From: JBBSGA01 sp038254585
Lineage (GTDB): Bacteria; Chloroflexota; Chloroflexia; Chloroflexales; Kallotenuaceae
Reading direction: 5' to 3'
NCBI GenBank assembly: GCA_038254585.1
Contig: JBBSGA010000210.1
Location: 1 to 10,929, forward strand
Length of the DNA: 10,929 bases
This document shows positions 1 to 6,218 of this stretch, piece by piece (position 1 is the first letter of the stretch; every line of letters begins with the position of its first letter). The position numbers were made by a program, and so were the translations under genes. Under the pieces are notes generated by a model, which was given only the letters and a program-made list of their open reading frames with translations, did not search any database and was not told the origin of the DNA.

Positions 1-1409
1 GGCCGGCCGATATTGCCGAGCAGCAGCTGCAGCAGCGCGCACGTACCGATCATCTGGACGCCGACGGTATGCTGCGTCCAGCCCATAGCGTAGCAGAAGA
101 CGGTGGTCCGATCGGGCCCGGAGTTTTCGGTGATTGCCTTGGCGACCGCCAGGAAATCTTCGACCGAGCAGCCGCAGATCTCGCTCACCACCTCCGGCGT
201 GTAGCGGCTGAAGTGGCGCCGGGTGATGTTGAGCACGCAGTTGGGATTCTGCAGCGTTTCATCGCGCGGCGGCGGCCACGGCTCCTTCGCGAAGCCCGCC
301 CCGCGCTGTGCCTGGCCGATGTCGATACTAGCGTCGGCGTGCTGGTCAGAGGCCCCCGCGGCCTGCATGTCCGGGTGCGGCTCGTCGTGCGACCCCTCGG
401 CATGCGGCTTGGAATACCCCCAGGTTTCGACGCCGTACTGTCGTTGCTCGGGGTCGAAGCCCGAGAAGAGACCGTCGAGCTCCTCTGTATCCTGAAAGCG
501 CTCGTCGATGATCGTCGACGCGTTGGTGTAATTGAGCACATACTCCTTGAAGTACAGCTCGTTGCTTAGGACATAGTTGATCAGGCCGCCCAGGAACGCG
601 ATATCGCTGCCCGAGCGAATGCGCACGTACGTGTCGGCCATCGCCGACGTGCGGCTGAAGCGAGGATCGATATGCAGCAGACGCGCACCATGCTCGCGCG
701 CCTGAATGGCAAAGCGGAACGCGATCGGATGGTTCTCGGCCATGTTCGAGCCCATGACCACCACGCAATCGCTGTTGACGAGATCTTGCTCAAAGGTCGT
801 CGCGCCACCGCGGCCAAGTCGTGCGCCCAGACCGGGCACAGTCGAGCTGTGTCATATGCGCGCCTGATTTTCGATCCAGACAATCCCCAGCCCGGCGAAG
901 AGCTTCTTGATCAGGTAATTTTCCTCGTTGTCGAGCGTTGCCCCGCCAAGGTGCGCGATCGCCTGCGTCCGGTTGACGATCTTGCCGTCGGCATCCTTTT
1001 CTTCGAAAGTCCGATCGCGGGTCTGCTTGACCAGCTGCGCGATGCGCTCCATCGCCCAGTCGAGCGGCTTCTCTTCCCAGCGGTCTGAGAACGGAGCACG
1101 GTACTTGACGGTCGTGAGCCGCAGCGGATTCACCGTGAGCTGATAGGTCGCAGCGCCCTTGGGACAGAGCGTCCCGGCGTTGATCGGACTCTTAGGATTG
1201 CCCTCGATATCCAGCAGCTTGCCGTCTTTGTGGAAAATTACCTGCGAACAGCCGACAGCACAGTATGGGCAGACGCTGATGGTCTGCTCGGCACCCACGA
1301 TCCGCGGCTGCATCTGCCGGCTCTCCCGGCTGTACGTGCGGTCCGGCATGATGCCGACGTTACGTGCGAGGCGAGCGAGAAGCGTAACACGATCGTGCAT
1401 GGAGGCCAT
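1..1409 (-). CDS. fdhA: Formate dehydrogenase alpha subunit, selenocysteine-containing, FdnG/FdoG type (3' end beyond window)
   Basis: Catalytic molybdopterin (or tungstopterin) subunit that oxidises formate to CO2. The start ATG at 1409 has a GGGAG ribosome site at 1418-1422, eight bases upstream. The N-terminal [4Fe-4S] site is complete: C47-x2-C50-x3-C54-x27-C82. The frame meets TGA at 852-854 (codon 186) inside NQARI-U-H, exactly where E. coli FdnG has NQARV-U-H; the catalytic His follows as H187. After the TGA the frame stays open to the window edge and keeps matching the family: MGSNMAENHP, IDPRFSRTSA, TNAS, DGLFSGFDPE, SRYTPEVV, MGWTQHTVG and LLLGNIGRP. I see 469 codons of the roughly 1000 usual for the family. 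Two oddities: there is no twin-arginine signal before the cluster, unlike FdnG, and there is a His/Asp-rich insertion around residues 333-371. It follows the OFA carrier gene by 65 bases on the same strand, so co-transcription is likely. The iron-sulfur beta subunit would be expected past the left edge. Confidence 0.95.
822..840 (-). promoter_or_regulatory. Bacterial SECIS hairpin downstream of the UGA codon
   Basis: Counting the U of UGA as 1, bases 15-33 fold as a seven-pair stem: U15-A33, G16-C32, U17·G31, G18-C30, C19-G29, C20-G28 and C21-G27. The five-base loop GGUCU is at 22-26. The E. coli fdhF SECIS has the same GGUCU apical loop at the same distance from its UGA, and a functionally important U17 in the stem; here position 17 is also U and sits in a U·G wobble or bulge. 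This element recruits SelB. The position and loop match are direct; the comparison with fdhF is from memory of that RNA. Confidence 0.88.
852..854 (-). other. In-frame UGA read as selenocysteine
   Basis: The TGA is codon 186 of the formate dehydrogenase and aligns with the known Sec position of FdnG, FdoG and FdhF. Family-like sequence continues in the same frame on both sides. An annotation that treats it as a stop would split the gene into a 185-residue fragment and a headless C-terminal part. Decoding needs SelA/SelB/SelC/SelD, which are not in this window. Confidence 0.93.
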
Positions 1410-1474
1410 GCCCAGTTCTCCCTCTCTAAACAATGCATGCCGCCCGCCTTGGGTGGCACTACCGGCTGTTCGAG

Positions 1475-2725
1475 CTACGACCTCATCGGCTTCGGCGCCG
1501 ATTCGACCGCCGTCGTCTGCTCGGATGGCGGACGCACGATGAATGGAACCACCGCGCTCACCAGCATAATTCCGGCCAGGATATAGAGCGCATTCGAGTA
1601 GCCGCCTGTACTCTGGCGCAGGAAGGCGATCAGGAGCGGCCCCAGGATGCCGCCGGTACCCCACGCGGTCAGCATCAGCCCGTAGATCGGGCCGACATTC
1701 TTCGGCCCGAAGTAGTCGGTCGCGAACGCAGGCATCGTGCCGAAGCCACCGCCGTAGCAGAGCAGGATAATGAAAGCCAAGAGCGTAAAGAGCGCGAAGG
1801 CTGTCGTCAGCGGCAGAAGAAAGAAGATGACGGCCTGGACCAGGAACATGATCAGGAAGACCCATTTCCGCCCGATAAAGTCGGAGAGCCAGGCCCACAG
1901 GAAGCGGCCCGAGCCGTTGGCGATTGAGATGATGCCGACGAGCCCCGCGGCGACGAGGGGTGTGACGTGCGTCACCTCTTGCGCCATCGGCGAAGCCTGC
2001 GATAGGATGCTGATGCCGGCTGTAACGTTCAGGAAGAGGAGCGCCCACAGAGCATACCACTGCCAGGTTCTCAATGCCGCGCCGAGCGTGTAATCGGTCC
2101 GCGAGCGCTGCGCGGCCTGGGCCGCCGACGGCTGCCAGCCCGGCGGGACGTAGCCGGCCGGTGGATTCTTCATAAAGAAAGCGGAGCCGACGACCAAGAT
2201 TGCGTAGACAACTCCGAGAATCGCAAAGGTCTGCAGCACGCCGACGGTCGTGATCAGGCGCGTGGCAATCGGCGCCGTCACCAGCGCTCCGGCGCCGAAG
2301 CCTGCCACTGCAACCCCGGTGATGAACCCACGCCGATCCGGAAACCATTTGACCAGCGTCGCTACCGGCACGATATACCCAAACCCGAGCCCGATCCCGC
2401 CGATGAGACCATAGCTCAGGTAGAGCACCGCCAGGCCGAGCGAGGAAAAGCTGGCGAGGAATACACCCAGGCCGTAGAGGATTCCGCCGGTAATGCCGAC
2501 GGTACGAGGACCGACCTTGTTCATCCACAAGCCGCCGAAGAAGGCGGCCACCCCGAGTGTGAAGATCGAGATACTGAAAGTGAGGGCGACCTGCGAGATG
2601 CTCCACTTGAACTCGTTGATGATCGGCTTGCTGAAGACACTCCAGGCATACACCGCCCCGAGAGCGAGCTGCATGACCACTCCGGCGGCCGCGATACTCC
2701 AGCGATTGGCTGTCCGCTGTTCCAT
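1475..2725 (-). CDS. MFS transporter, oxalate:formate antiporter (OFA) family
   Basis: A 416-residue carrier with about twelve hydrophobic segments, the usual length for OxlT (418). The N-terminus (QLALGAVYAWSVFSKP) and the stretch YGLMLTAWGTGGILGP are typical of the OFA family, and the loop between helices 2 and 3 (GGLWMNKVGPR) is the MFS motif A. A polar linker near residues 190-215 separates the two halves. OxlT uses Arg272 and Lys355; here an Arg lies at 274 (GSGRFLWAWLSD), but the TAKGT-like lysine site reads TAWGT with Trp355. Oxalate exchange is therefore doubtful, and a monocarboxylate (formate, pyruvate or lactate) is possible. The start ATG at 2725 has AGAGGAG at 2734-2740. It lies directly upstream of the formate dehydrogenase on the same strand, which suggests carboxylate uptake tied to formate oxidation. 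Substrate is inference. Confidence 0.85.
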   Translation of the reverse strand: MEQRTANRWSIAAAGVVMQLALGAVYAWSVFSKPIINEFKWSISQVALTFSISIFTLGVAAFFGGLWMNKVGPRTVGITGGILYGLGVFLASFSSLGLAVLYLSYGLIGGIGLGFGYIVPVATLVKWFPDRRGFITGVAVAGFGAGALVTAPIATRLITTVGVLQTFAILGVVYAILVVGSAFFMKNPPAGYVPPGWQPSAAQAAQRSRTDYTLGAALRTWQWYALWALLFLNVTAGISILSQASPMAQEVTHVTPLVAAGLVGIISIANGSGRFLWAWLSDFIGRKWVFLIMFLVQAVIFFLLPLTTAFALFTLLAFIILLCYGGGFGTMPAFATDYFGPKNVGPIYGLMLTAWGTGGILGPLLIAFLRQSTGGYSNALYILAGIMLVSAVVPFIVRPPSEQTTAVESAPKPMRS

Positions 2726-2830
2726 ATGCGCTTCTCCTCTTTAGATACGCAGAACGAGAACGGCCCGTGATATCGACGACCCGGTCGAAGCTAATTCCCA
2801 TACGCCCGTGTGGCTTCCTGTAACCGGCAG

Positions 2831-2870
2831 CATTAGTTCTATCGCATATCTATACATTAATCTTACGCTC
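2831..2870 (-). promoter_or_regulatory. AT-rich tract, possible promoter region of the MFS-fdhA unit
   Basis: The 197-base gap between the kinase stop and the carrier start contains one clearly AT-rich patch, including TATAGAT and GATAGAACTAAT read on the minus strand, about 105-145 bases upstream of the carrier ATG. It is the only low-GC stretch there and the natural place for a promoter. I could not find a convincing -35/-10 pair with 16-18 base spacing, so no exact hexamers are called. Confidence 0.3.
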
Positions 2871-2896
2871 ATTCTTGGCCCATTGTACGCCCCCAC

Positions 2897-2920
2897 GCCA
2901 ACCTCCCGTGCGAGGCCGGC
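2897..2920 (-). terminator. Hairpin immediately after the kinase stop codon
   Basis: Read on the minus strand, GCCGGCCTC (2920-2912) pairs with GAGGTTGGC (2905-2897) as a nine-pair stem that includes two G·U wobbles and a six-base loop. It begins two bases after the TAA of the kinase gene, where an operon terminator or 3'-end stabiliser is expected. No U-run follows, so it is not a canonical intrinsic terminator. Confidence 0.4.
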
Positions 2921-2922
2921 GC

Positions 2923-3918
2923 TTATGTGGCGAAGAGAGAAGCGGGCGGCATTGTGGGAAGCAGATGCTCCAACAGTGACTCGTCGACCGGGATATCGCC
3001 GCTTTCAAAGGCGAGGAAGAGGGCGCCGATCGCCGGCTCGAAACGGCTCTGCATCGGCCGCACCTCCGGGGACGTCGTACGCACACGCGAGACGAGCGCA
3101 TCGGTGAGCAGCGAAGAGGGATGGCGGAAGACGCCACCGGTCAGGATGAGTGGGAACGAGGTGCCGTCGATGCCGACGCGCCGCGCCGCCGCGAGGGCGT
3201 AGTCGCCGAGCGCCGCGCCGTGATCCGCCACAATCCGCCGTGCCGTGCGGTCGCCAGCGCTCGCCTCGTCCAGCAGCACACGGGCGAGGCCGTCGCGGTT
3301 CGCCGGACGCTCGCCGAGACGGGCCGTAAAGAGATGCAGGACATCCTCGACGCTCCGCTGGTCGAAGAAGCCGACGACACGCCCTGTAAGCGATGTCGGC
3401 GGATCGATGCCAAGCTCCGCGCGATAGACAGCCCGCAACGTCTTGTCCGCGAGGTGACGGCTGCATTGAGGCTCCTGCCAGTGGCTGGTATGCCAACTCA
3501 GGCCTGCCGGCGACCGCGCGCCGATTGCCGTGCCTGTGCCACAGGCGATGACAACGCCGGTGCCGTCGGGCGAGCCGGCACGCAGCGCGCCGAGAGCATC
3601 GTTGACGACGATGATCTGTTGCGCGAAGCGCCGCTGCTCGATCGAAGCACTCAGGAACTCGAAATCTTCGGGCCAGTCGGCTCCCGCGGCACTGAAGACA
3701 CTCGCCGCGAGCTCCTCGCGCGTGGCGCCCGCGCGCTCGAGCGCTGCCGACACGGCGTGCTCGAGCGCGGCCAGCGCCGCGTCCGCCGAGGCTGCTCCGT
3801 AGATATCGCCACAGCCCCCACGTCCGATCCCGGCTATCCAGCCGTCACGATGGGCGACGAGCGCGATGGTTTTGGTGTTACCGGCGTCTACGCCGAGAAA
3901 ATAGCTCACTGGTGGCAC
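2923..3918 (-). CDS. BadF/BadG/BcrA/BcrD-family kinase, probable glucosamine or N-acetylglucosamine kinase
   Basis: A 331-residue ASKHA-fold sugar kinase. Visible motifs are the phosphate-1 loop DAGNTKT (11-17), VNDA with a likely catalytic Asp107, the phosphate-2 loop GTGTAIGA (127-134) and the adenosine loop LTGGVF (259-264). It is the last gene of an operon, 23 bases after the glucosamine-6-phosphate deaminase, and probably phosphorylates the amino sugar released by the upstream GH4 enzyme. No NagA deacetylase is present in the window, so glucosamine is as likely a substrate as GlcNAc. The start is GTG at 3918 with only a weak ribosome site; a second GTG at 3909 would remove three residues. 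One oddity: the glycine-rich substrate loop usual in GlcNAc kinases (GGWG..LGDEGSG) is not recognisable around residues 140-158, where the sequence reads SWHTSHWQEPQCS. The family call is firm; the exact sugar is inferred. Confidence 0.78.
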   Translation of the reverse strand: MPPVSYFLGVDAGNTKTIALVAHRDGWIAGIGRGGCGDIYGAASADAALAALEHAVSAALERAGATREELAASVFSAAGADWPEDFEFLSASIEQRRFAQQIIVVNDALGALRAGSPDGTGVVIACGTGTAIGARSPAGLSWHTSHWQEPQCSRHLADKTLRAVYRAELGIDPPTSLTGRVVGFFDQRSVEDVLHLFTARLGERPANRDGLARVLLDEASAGDRTARRIVADHGAALGDYALAAARRVGIDGTSFPLILTGGVFRHPSSLLTDALVSRVRTTSPEVRPMQSRFEPAIGALFLAFESGDIPVDESLLEHLLPTMPPASLFAT

Positions 3919-3941
3919 CCGCTCGCATCAGTACTGCAAAG

Positions 3942-4679
3942 CTATGACGACTGCTTTCCGCCCGGCCACGCGGCACGATCCGCAATGATCGTCACATTCG
4001 CCGCCTGCTGGAGATACGAGGAGGGCACGTCGGGCGTGGGCCGATCCTCGAGGGTTCGGCGCAGAATCTCCTGCTTGTGCGCCCCTGAGACGACGAGTAT
4101 CGTCTGCCGAGCCCCGAGAAGCTGGATCATCCCCGCGGTCAGCGCCTTCCGCGGCACCCGGCCGGCTCCGCCCCAGTAGGGCGCGTTGCTCGCAACACTC
4201 GCAGGGGTGAGGCCGACGACACGCGTCGGCGCGTCGGCTGCGGACGGCGGCTCGTTGAAGCCAAGATGCCCATTGGGGCCGAGCCCCAGGACCGAGAGGT
4301 CGAATCCACCGACCTGCTCGACGGCACGGTCGTAGGCCCGGCAGACGCCGGCAGGATCCGCCGCGTCGCCTAGCAGCCGCACGACATTTGCATCGGACAC
4401 GCCGAGCGGATCGAGAAAAGCGCGCTTCATCCAGCCATAGAGCGAGCGCGGGTCGTCGTCGGTAAGGCCGAGGTAGGCGTCAAGCTGGAAGACGCGCAGG
4501 CGTGACGTGTCGATCTCGCCACGCCCGCGCCGTTCCGCCAGCTCGCGATACATGCCCATCGGCGTATTTCCGGTCGCCACGACCACGGCTGCGTCCGGCT
4601 TCGCCCGGATGACGGCGGCCATGCGCTCCGCGGCCGCGCGGCTCAGCGCGGCGTAGTTCTCGGTAATGATTAGCTCCAT
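3942..4679 (-). CDS. nagB: Glucosamine-6-phosphate deaminase
   Basis: Converts glucosamine-6-phosphate to fructose-6-phosphate and ammonia, leading amino sugars into glycolysis. The protein has 245 residues, typical of the short bacterial NagB proteins (E. coli 266). The diagnostic motif GPNGHLGFNEP carries the catalytic His and Glu; Asn replaces the E. coli Asp141, as in Bacillus-type enzymes. The phosphate-binding loop near the N-terminus (VVVATGNTPMGMY) is intact. The second active-site motif, usually DEY, reads LDAYLGL: the Asp base is kept but the following Glu is Ala. The start ATG at 4679 is preceded by a purine-rich AGGGAAAGAG. It lies 31 bases after the GH4 gene and 23 bases before the kinase on the same strand, the centre of an amino-sugar operon. 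The related 6-phosphogluconolactonases do not have this GHLGFNEP pattern. Confidence 0.87.
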   Translation of the reverse strand: MELIITENYAALSRAAAERMAAVIRAKPDAAVVVATGNTPMGMYRELAERRGRGEIDTSRLRVFQLDAYLGLTDDDPRSLYGWMKRAFLDPLGVSDANVVRLLGDAADPAGVCRAYDRAVEQVGGFDLSVLGLGPNGHLGFNEPPSAADAPTRVVGLTPASVASNAPYWGGAGRVPRKALTAGMIQLLGARQTILVVSGAHKQEILRRTLEDRPTPDVPSSYLQQAANVTIIADRAAWPGGKQSS

Positions 4680-4710
4680 ACATGCTCTTTCCCTGGCGAC
4701 CGGTGATACG

Positions 4711-6009
4711 TCAGTGGAGCAGCCGCTCCGGAAGGTAATCCTTCAGCGCGGCCGCCATCTCGTCGTAAATCGTCTCGGCTTTGTGCAACGAGTAGCAGAG
4801 CGGGTTGCTGGCCAGCGCCTGGATAGCTTCGTGCCGGGTTCCGCTCCAGGCAGCCTCCGCGGCCAGCGCCTGGTACTCGCCCAACATCTTGACCAATCCT
4901 GAGACCTGGCGAGGCAGCCGGGCCTGTGCCATACGCGACACGCCCGCGCCGTCGATAAAGGCCGGGATTTCGACCACAAGGTCGTCCGGGAAGTCGGCGA
5001 TTGCCCCGCGGTTGGGCACGTTCACCGGCCAGACCTCCTTGCGATCGTTGAAGATGGCGTCCATAACGTCGATCGCCAGCTCCAGCTCGTGAATCCCGCC
5101 GCGCGAGCGCCGCGGATCCAGCTCCGGCGCATCTGCCTCGGCCTGTTCGCGATAGTGCATCCAGTAGTCAGGCACCGATGCCATGATGTCCTGCGCACGC
5201 GTGGTCGGCTTGGCCCGGAGCTCGCTCAGCACCTCATCCTTGAAATAGTAGTACTGGAAGTACTCCGCAGGAAGCGAGCCCATCATGCTCGCAAGCTCGA
5301 GCAGGCGTAGGCGGTGCTTGTCCACGGTTGGGTCATCTTTTTTCCGCTCATAGGCTTCCCGCACGAGCGGGATCATATCCTGCCCATCGTAGACATGGCG
5401 TACGGTCCACGAGCCGTGGTTGAGGCCGATCATGACCGCGTCGACTTTGTCGGGATCGAGGTCTGCCGCCCGCGCTACCCCACGCGGGAAGATGATCGGC
5501 CCCTCGCAGAGTGAGATGGTCGGGATGTCCGTGTGGTGTGTGATCGCCTCCGAGACGAGATTGATCGGATTGGTGTAGTTGAAGAGGATCGCCTCCGGGC
5601 AGGCCTGCTCCATGTCCCTGACGATCTCCTGCATCACATGGATCGACCGTAGGGCCATAAAGAAGCCGCCGGGGCCCTGCGTCTCCTGGCCGATCACGCC
5701 GTGCTTGAGCGGAATACTCTCGTCGATGTAACGTGCTTCGAAGCCGCCCGGCCGGAAGCTGGTCAGGACAGCACTACATCCCTGGAGGCCGGCGCGGCGG
5801 TCAGTAGTTGCACTGATCCGCAGATCGAGCCCTTTATAGCGCACCATTTTCTCCGCGATCCGCCGGACGAGGTCGAGCCGCTCGGGGTTGAGATCGACGA
5901 GGACGACCTCAGAGCCGTCGAAGTTCTCACCCTGGTCGACGAAGGATGCCATGGTGCCGGGAGCTCGCGTGCTCCCACCGCCGATATATGCAAGTTTGAT
6001 TCGAGCCAT
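4711..6009 (-). CDS. Glycoside hydrolase family 4 enzyme, NAD- and metal-dependent, atypical CEGP motif
   Basis: A 432-residue GH4 glycosidase. These enzymes cleave by a redox-elimination route using NAD and a divalent metal. The Rossmann start is IGGGST (9-14), with an acidic Asp39 ending strand 2. GVIGQET and GPGG (104-115), NYTNP (144-148), the metal Cys168, GLNHG with metal His198, and a likely catalytic Tyr in the PAEYFQYYY stretch (248-256) follow in family order. GH4 subgroups are usually told apart by the residues after the metal Cys: CNVP, CDMP, CHSV, CHEV or CHG. This protein has CEGP, matching none of those I know. As first gene of an operon with nagB and a BadF kinase, it probably acts on an amino-sugar glycoside, phosphorylated or not. 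The ATG at 6009 has AAGGAG at 6020-6025 and AGAGG at 6015-6019. Family certain, substrate unknown. Confidence 0.92.
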   Translation of the reverse strand: MARIKLAYIGGGSTRAPGTMASFVDQGENFDGSEVVLVDLNPERLDLVRRIAEKMVRYKGLDLRISATTDRRAGLQGCSAVLTSFRPGGFEARYIDESIPLKHGVIGQETQGPGGFFMALRSIHVMQEIVRDMEQACPEAILFNYTNPINLVSEAITHHTDIPTISLCEGPIIFPRGVARAADLDPDKVDAVMIGLNHGSWTVRHVYDGQDMIPLVREAYERKKDDPTVDKHRLRLLELASMMGSLPAEYFQYYYFKDEVLSELRAKPTTRAQDIMASVPDYWMHYREQAEADAPELDPRRSRGGIHELELAIDVMDAIFNDRKEVWPVNVPNRGAIADFPDDLVVEIPAFIDGAGVSRMAQARLPRQVSGLVKMLGEYQALAAEAAWSGTRHEAIQALASNPLCYSLHKAETIYDEMAAALKDYLPERLLH

Positions 6010-6061
6010 ATGCGCCTCTCTCCTTCTACCATGACGCCTGGTATGCTGGCGGCCCTATAGT

Positions 6062-6079
6062 AGCAGATGCGTACCTGCT
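6062..6079. promoter_or_regulatory. CG-centred palindrome, candidate operator of the GH4 operon
   Basis: AGCAGATGCGTACCTGCT equals its own reverse complement at 14 of 18 positions, with perfect five-base outer arms (AGCAG/CTGCT) and a central CG. That layout is common for LacI-family sugar repressors. It lies 53 bases upstream of the GH4 start and touches a weak minus-strand -10-like TACTAT (6057-6062). No regulator gene is in the window, so the binding protein is unknown. Confidence 0.4.
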
Positions 6080-6098
6080 GCCCGCGGCGTCAGAATCC

Positions 6099-6127
6099 TT
6101 GACCTGCCCCTTGAAGCGTGGTACGCT
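6099..6127 (+). promoter_or_regulatory. Sigma-70-type promoter for the DAHP synthase gene
   Basis: TTGACC (6099-6104) and TACGCT (6122-6127) are separated by exactly 17 bases. The -35 matches the consensus at five of six bases; the -10 keeps the conserved T, A and final T. Transcription would begin near 6134, giving a leader of about 85 bases before the ATG at 6219. Confidence 0.6.
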
Positions 6128-6162
6128 CCCACTAATTAATCGATGCTCTGCGCCAGAACGTG

Positions 6163-6201
6163 CGACCCACTGCCCCATATGAGGCCGCGTGGGTCGTTTT
6201 T
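6163..6201 (+). terminator. Terminator-like hairpin in the DAHP synthase leader (possible attenuator)
   Basis: CGACCCAC (6163-6170) pairs perfectly with GTGGGTCG (6189-6196), directly followed by five T (6197-6201). This is an intrinsic-terminator shape placed downstream of the promoter at 6099-6127 and 17 bases before the gene start. The gene upstream is divergent, so the hairpin cannot be its terminator. Regulation by conditional termination is the simplest reading. I found no leader peptide rich in Trp, Phe or Tyr codons and no T-box sequence. Confidence 0.6.
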
Positions 6202-6218
6202 GAATACCTGAGGTCGCA

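Noticed and set aside
852..854. TGA as a nonsense mutation making a pseudogene
   Set aside because: It falls at the known Sec position, is followed by a SECIS with the right loop and spacing, and the frame remains open and family-like beyond it.
1428..1450. Imperfect hairpin (GCCACCC/GGGCGGC) between the carrier and formate dehydrogenase
   Set aside because: Contains an A·C mismatch, has no U-run and sits in a short gap of probably co-transcribed genes; too weak to call as a terminator.
2723..2740. Shared GCGCATATG context at the carrier start and the GH4 start (6007-6015)
   Set aside because: Only two instances, differing on both sides; probably coincidence in translation-start context rather than a repeat.
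1410..2801. A long open extension upstream of, and in frame with, the formate dehydrogenase (ATG at 2801)
   Set aside because: It overlaps the OFA carrier in another frame, encodes low-complexity Arg/Gly-rich sequence, and the ATG at 1409 has a good ribosome site directly before recognisable protein.
3121..4179. 352-codon open frame on the plus strand
   Set aside because: Antisense to the kinase and nagB genes, which have clear family motifs; its Arg/Ala-rich translation is typical of a GC-rich shadow.
6143..6211. 22-codon leader peptide in front of DAHP synthase
   Set aside because: No ribosome binding site and no run of aromatic codons, so it does not look like a classical attenuation peptide.
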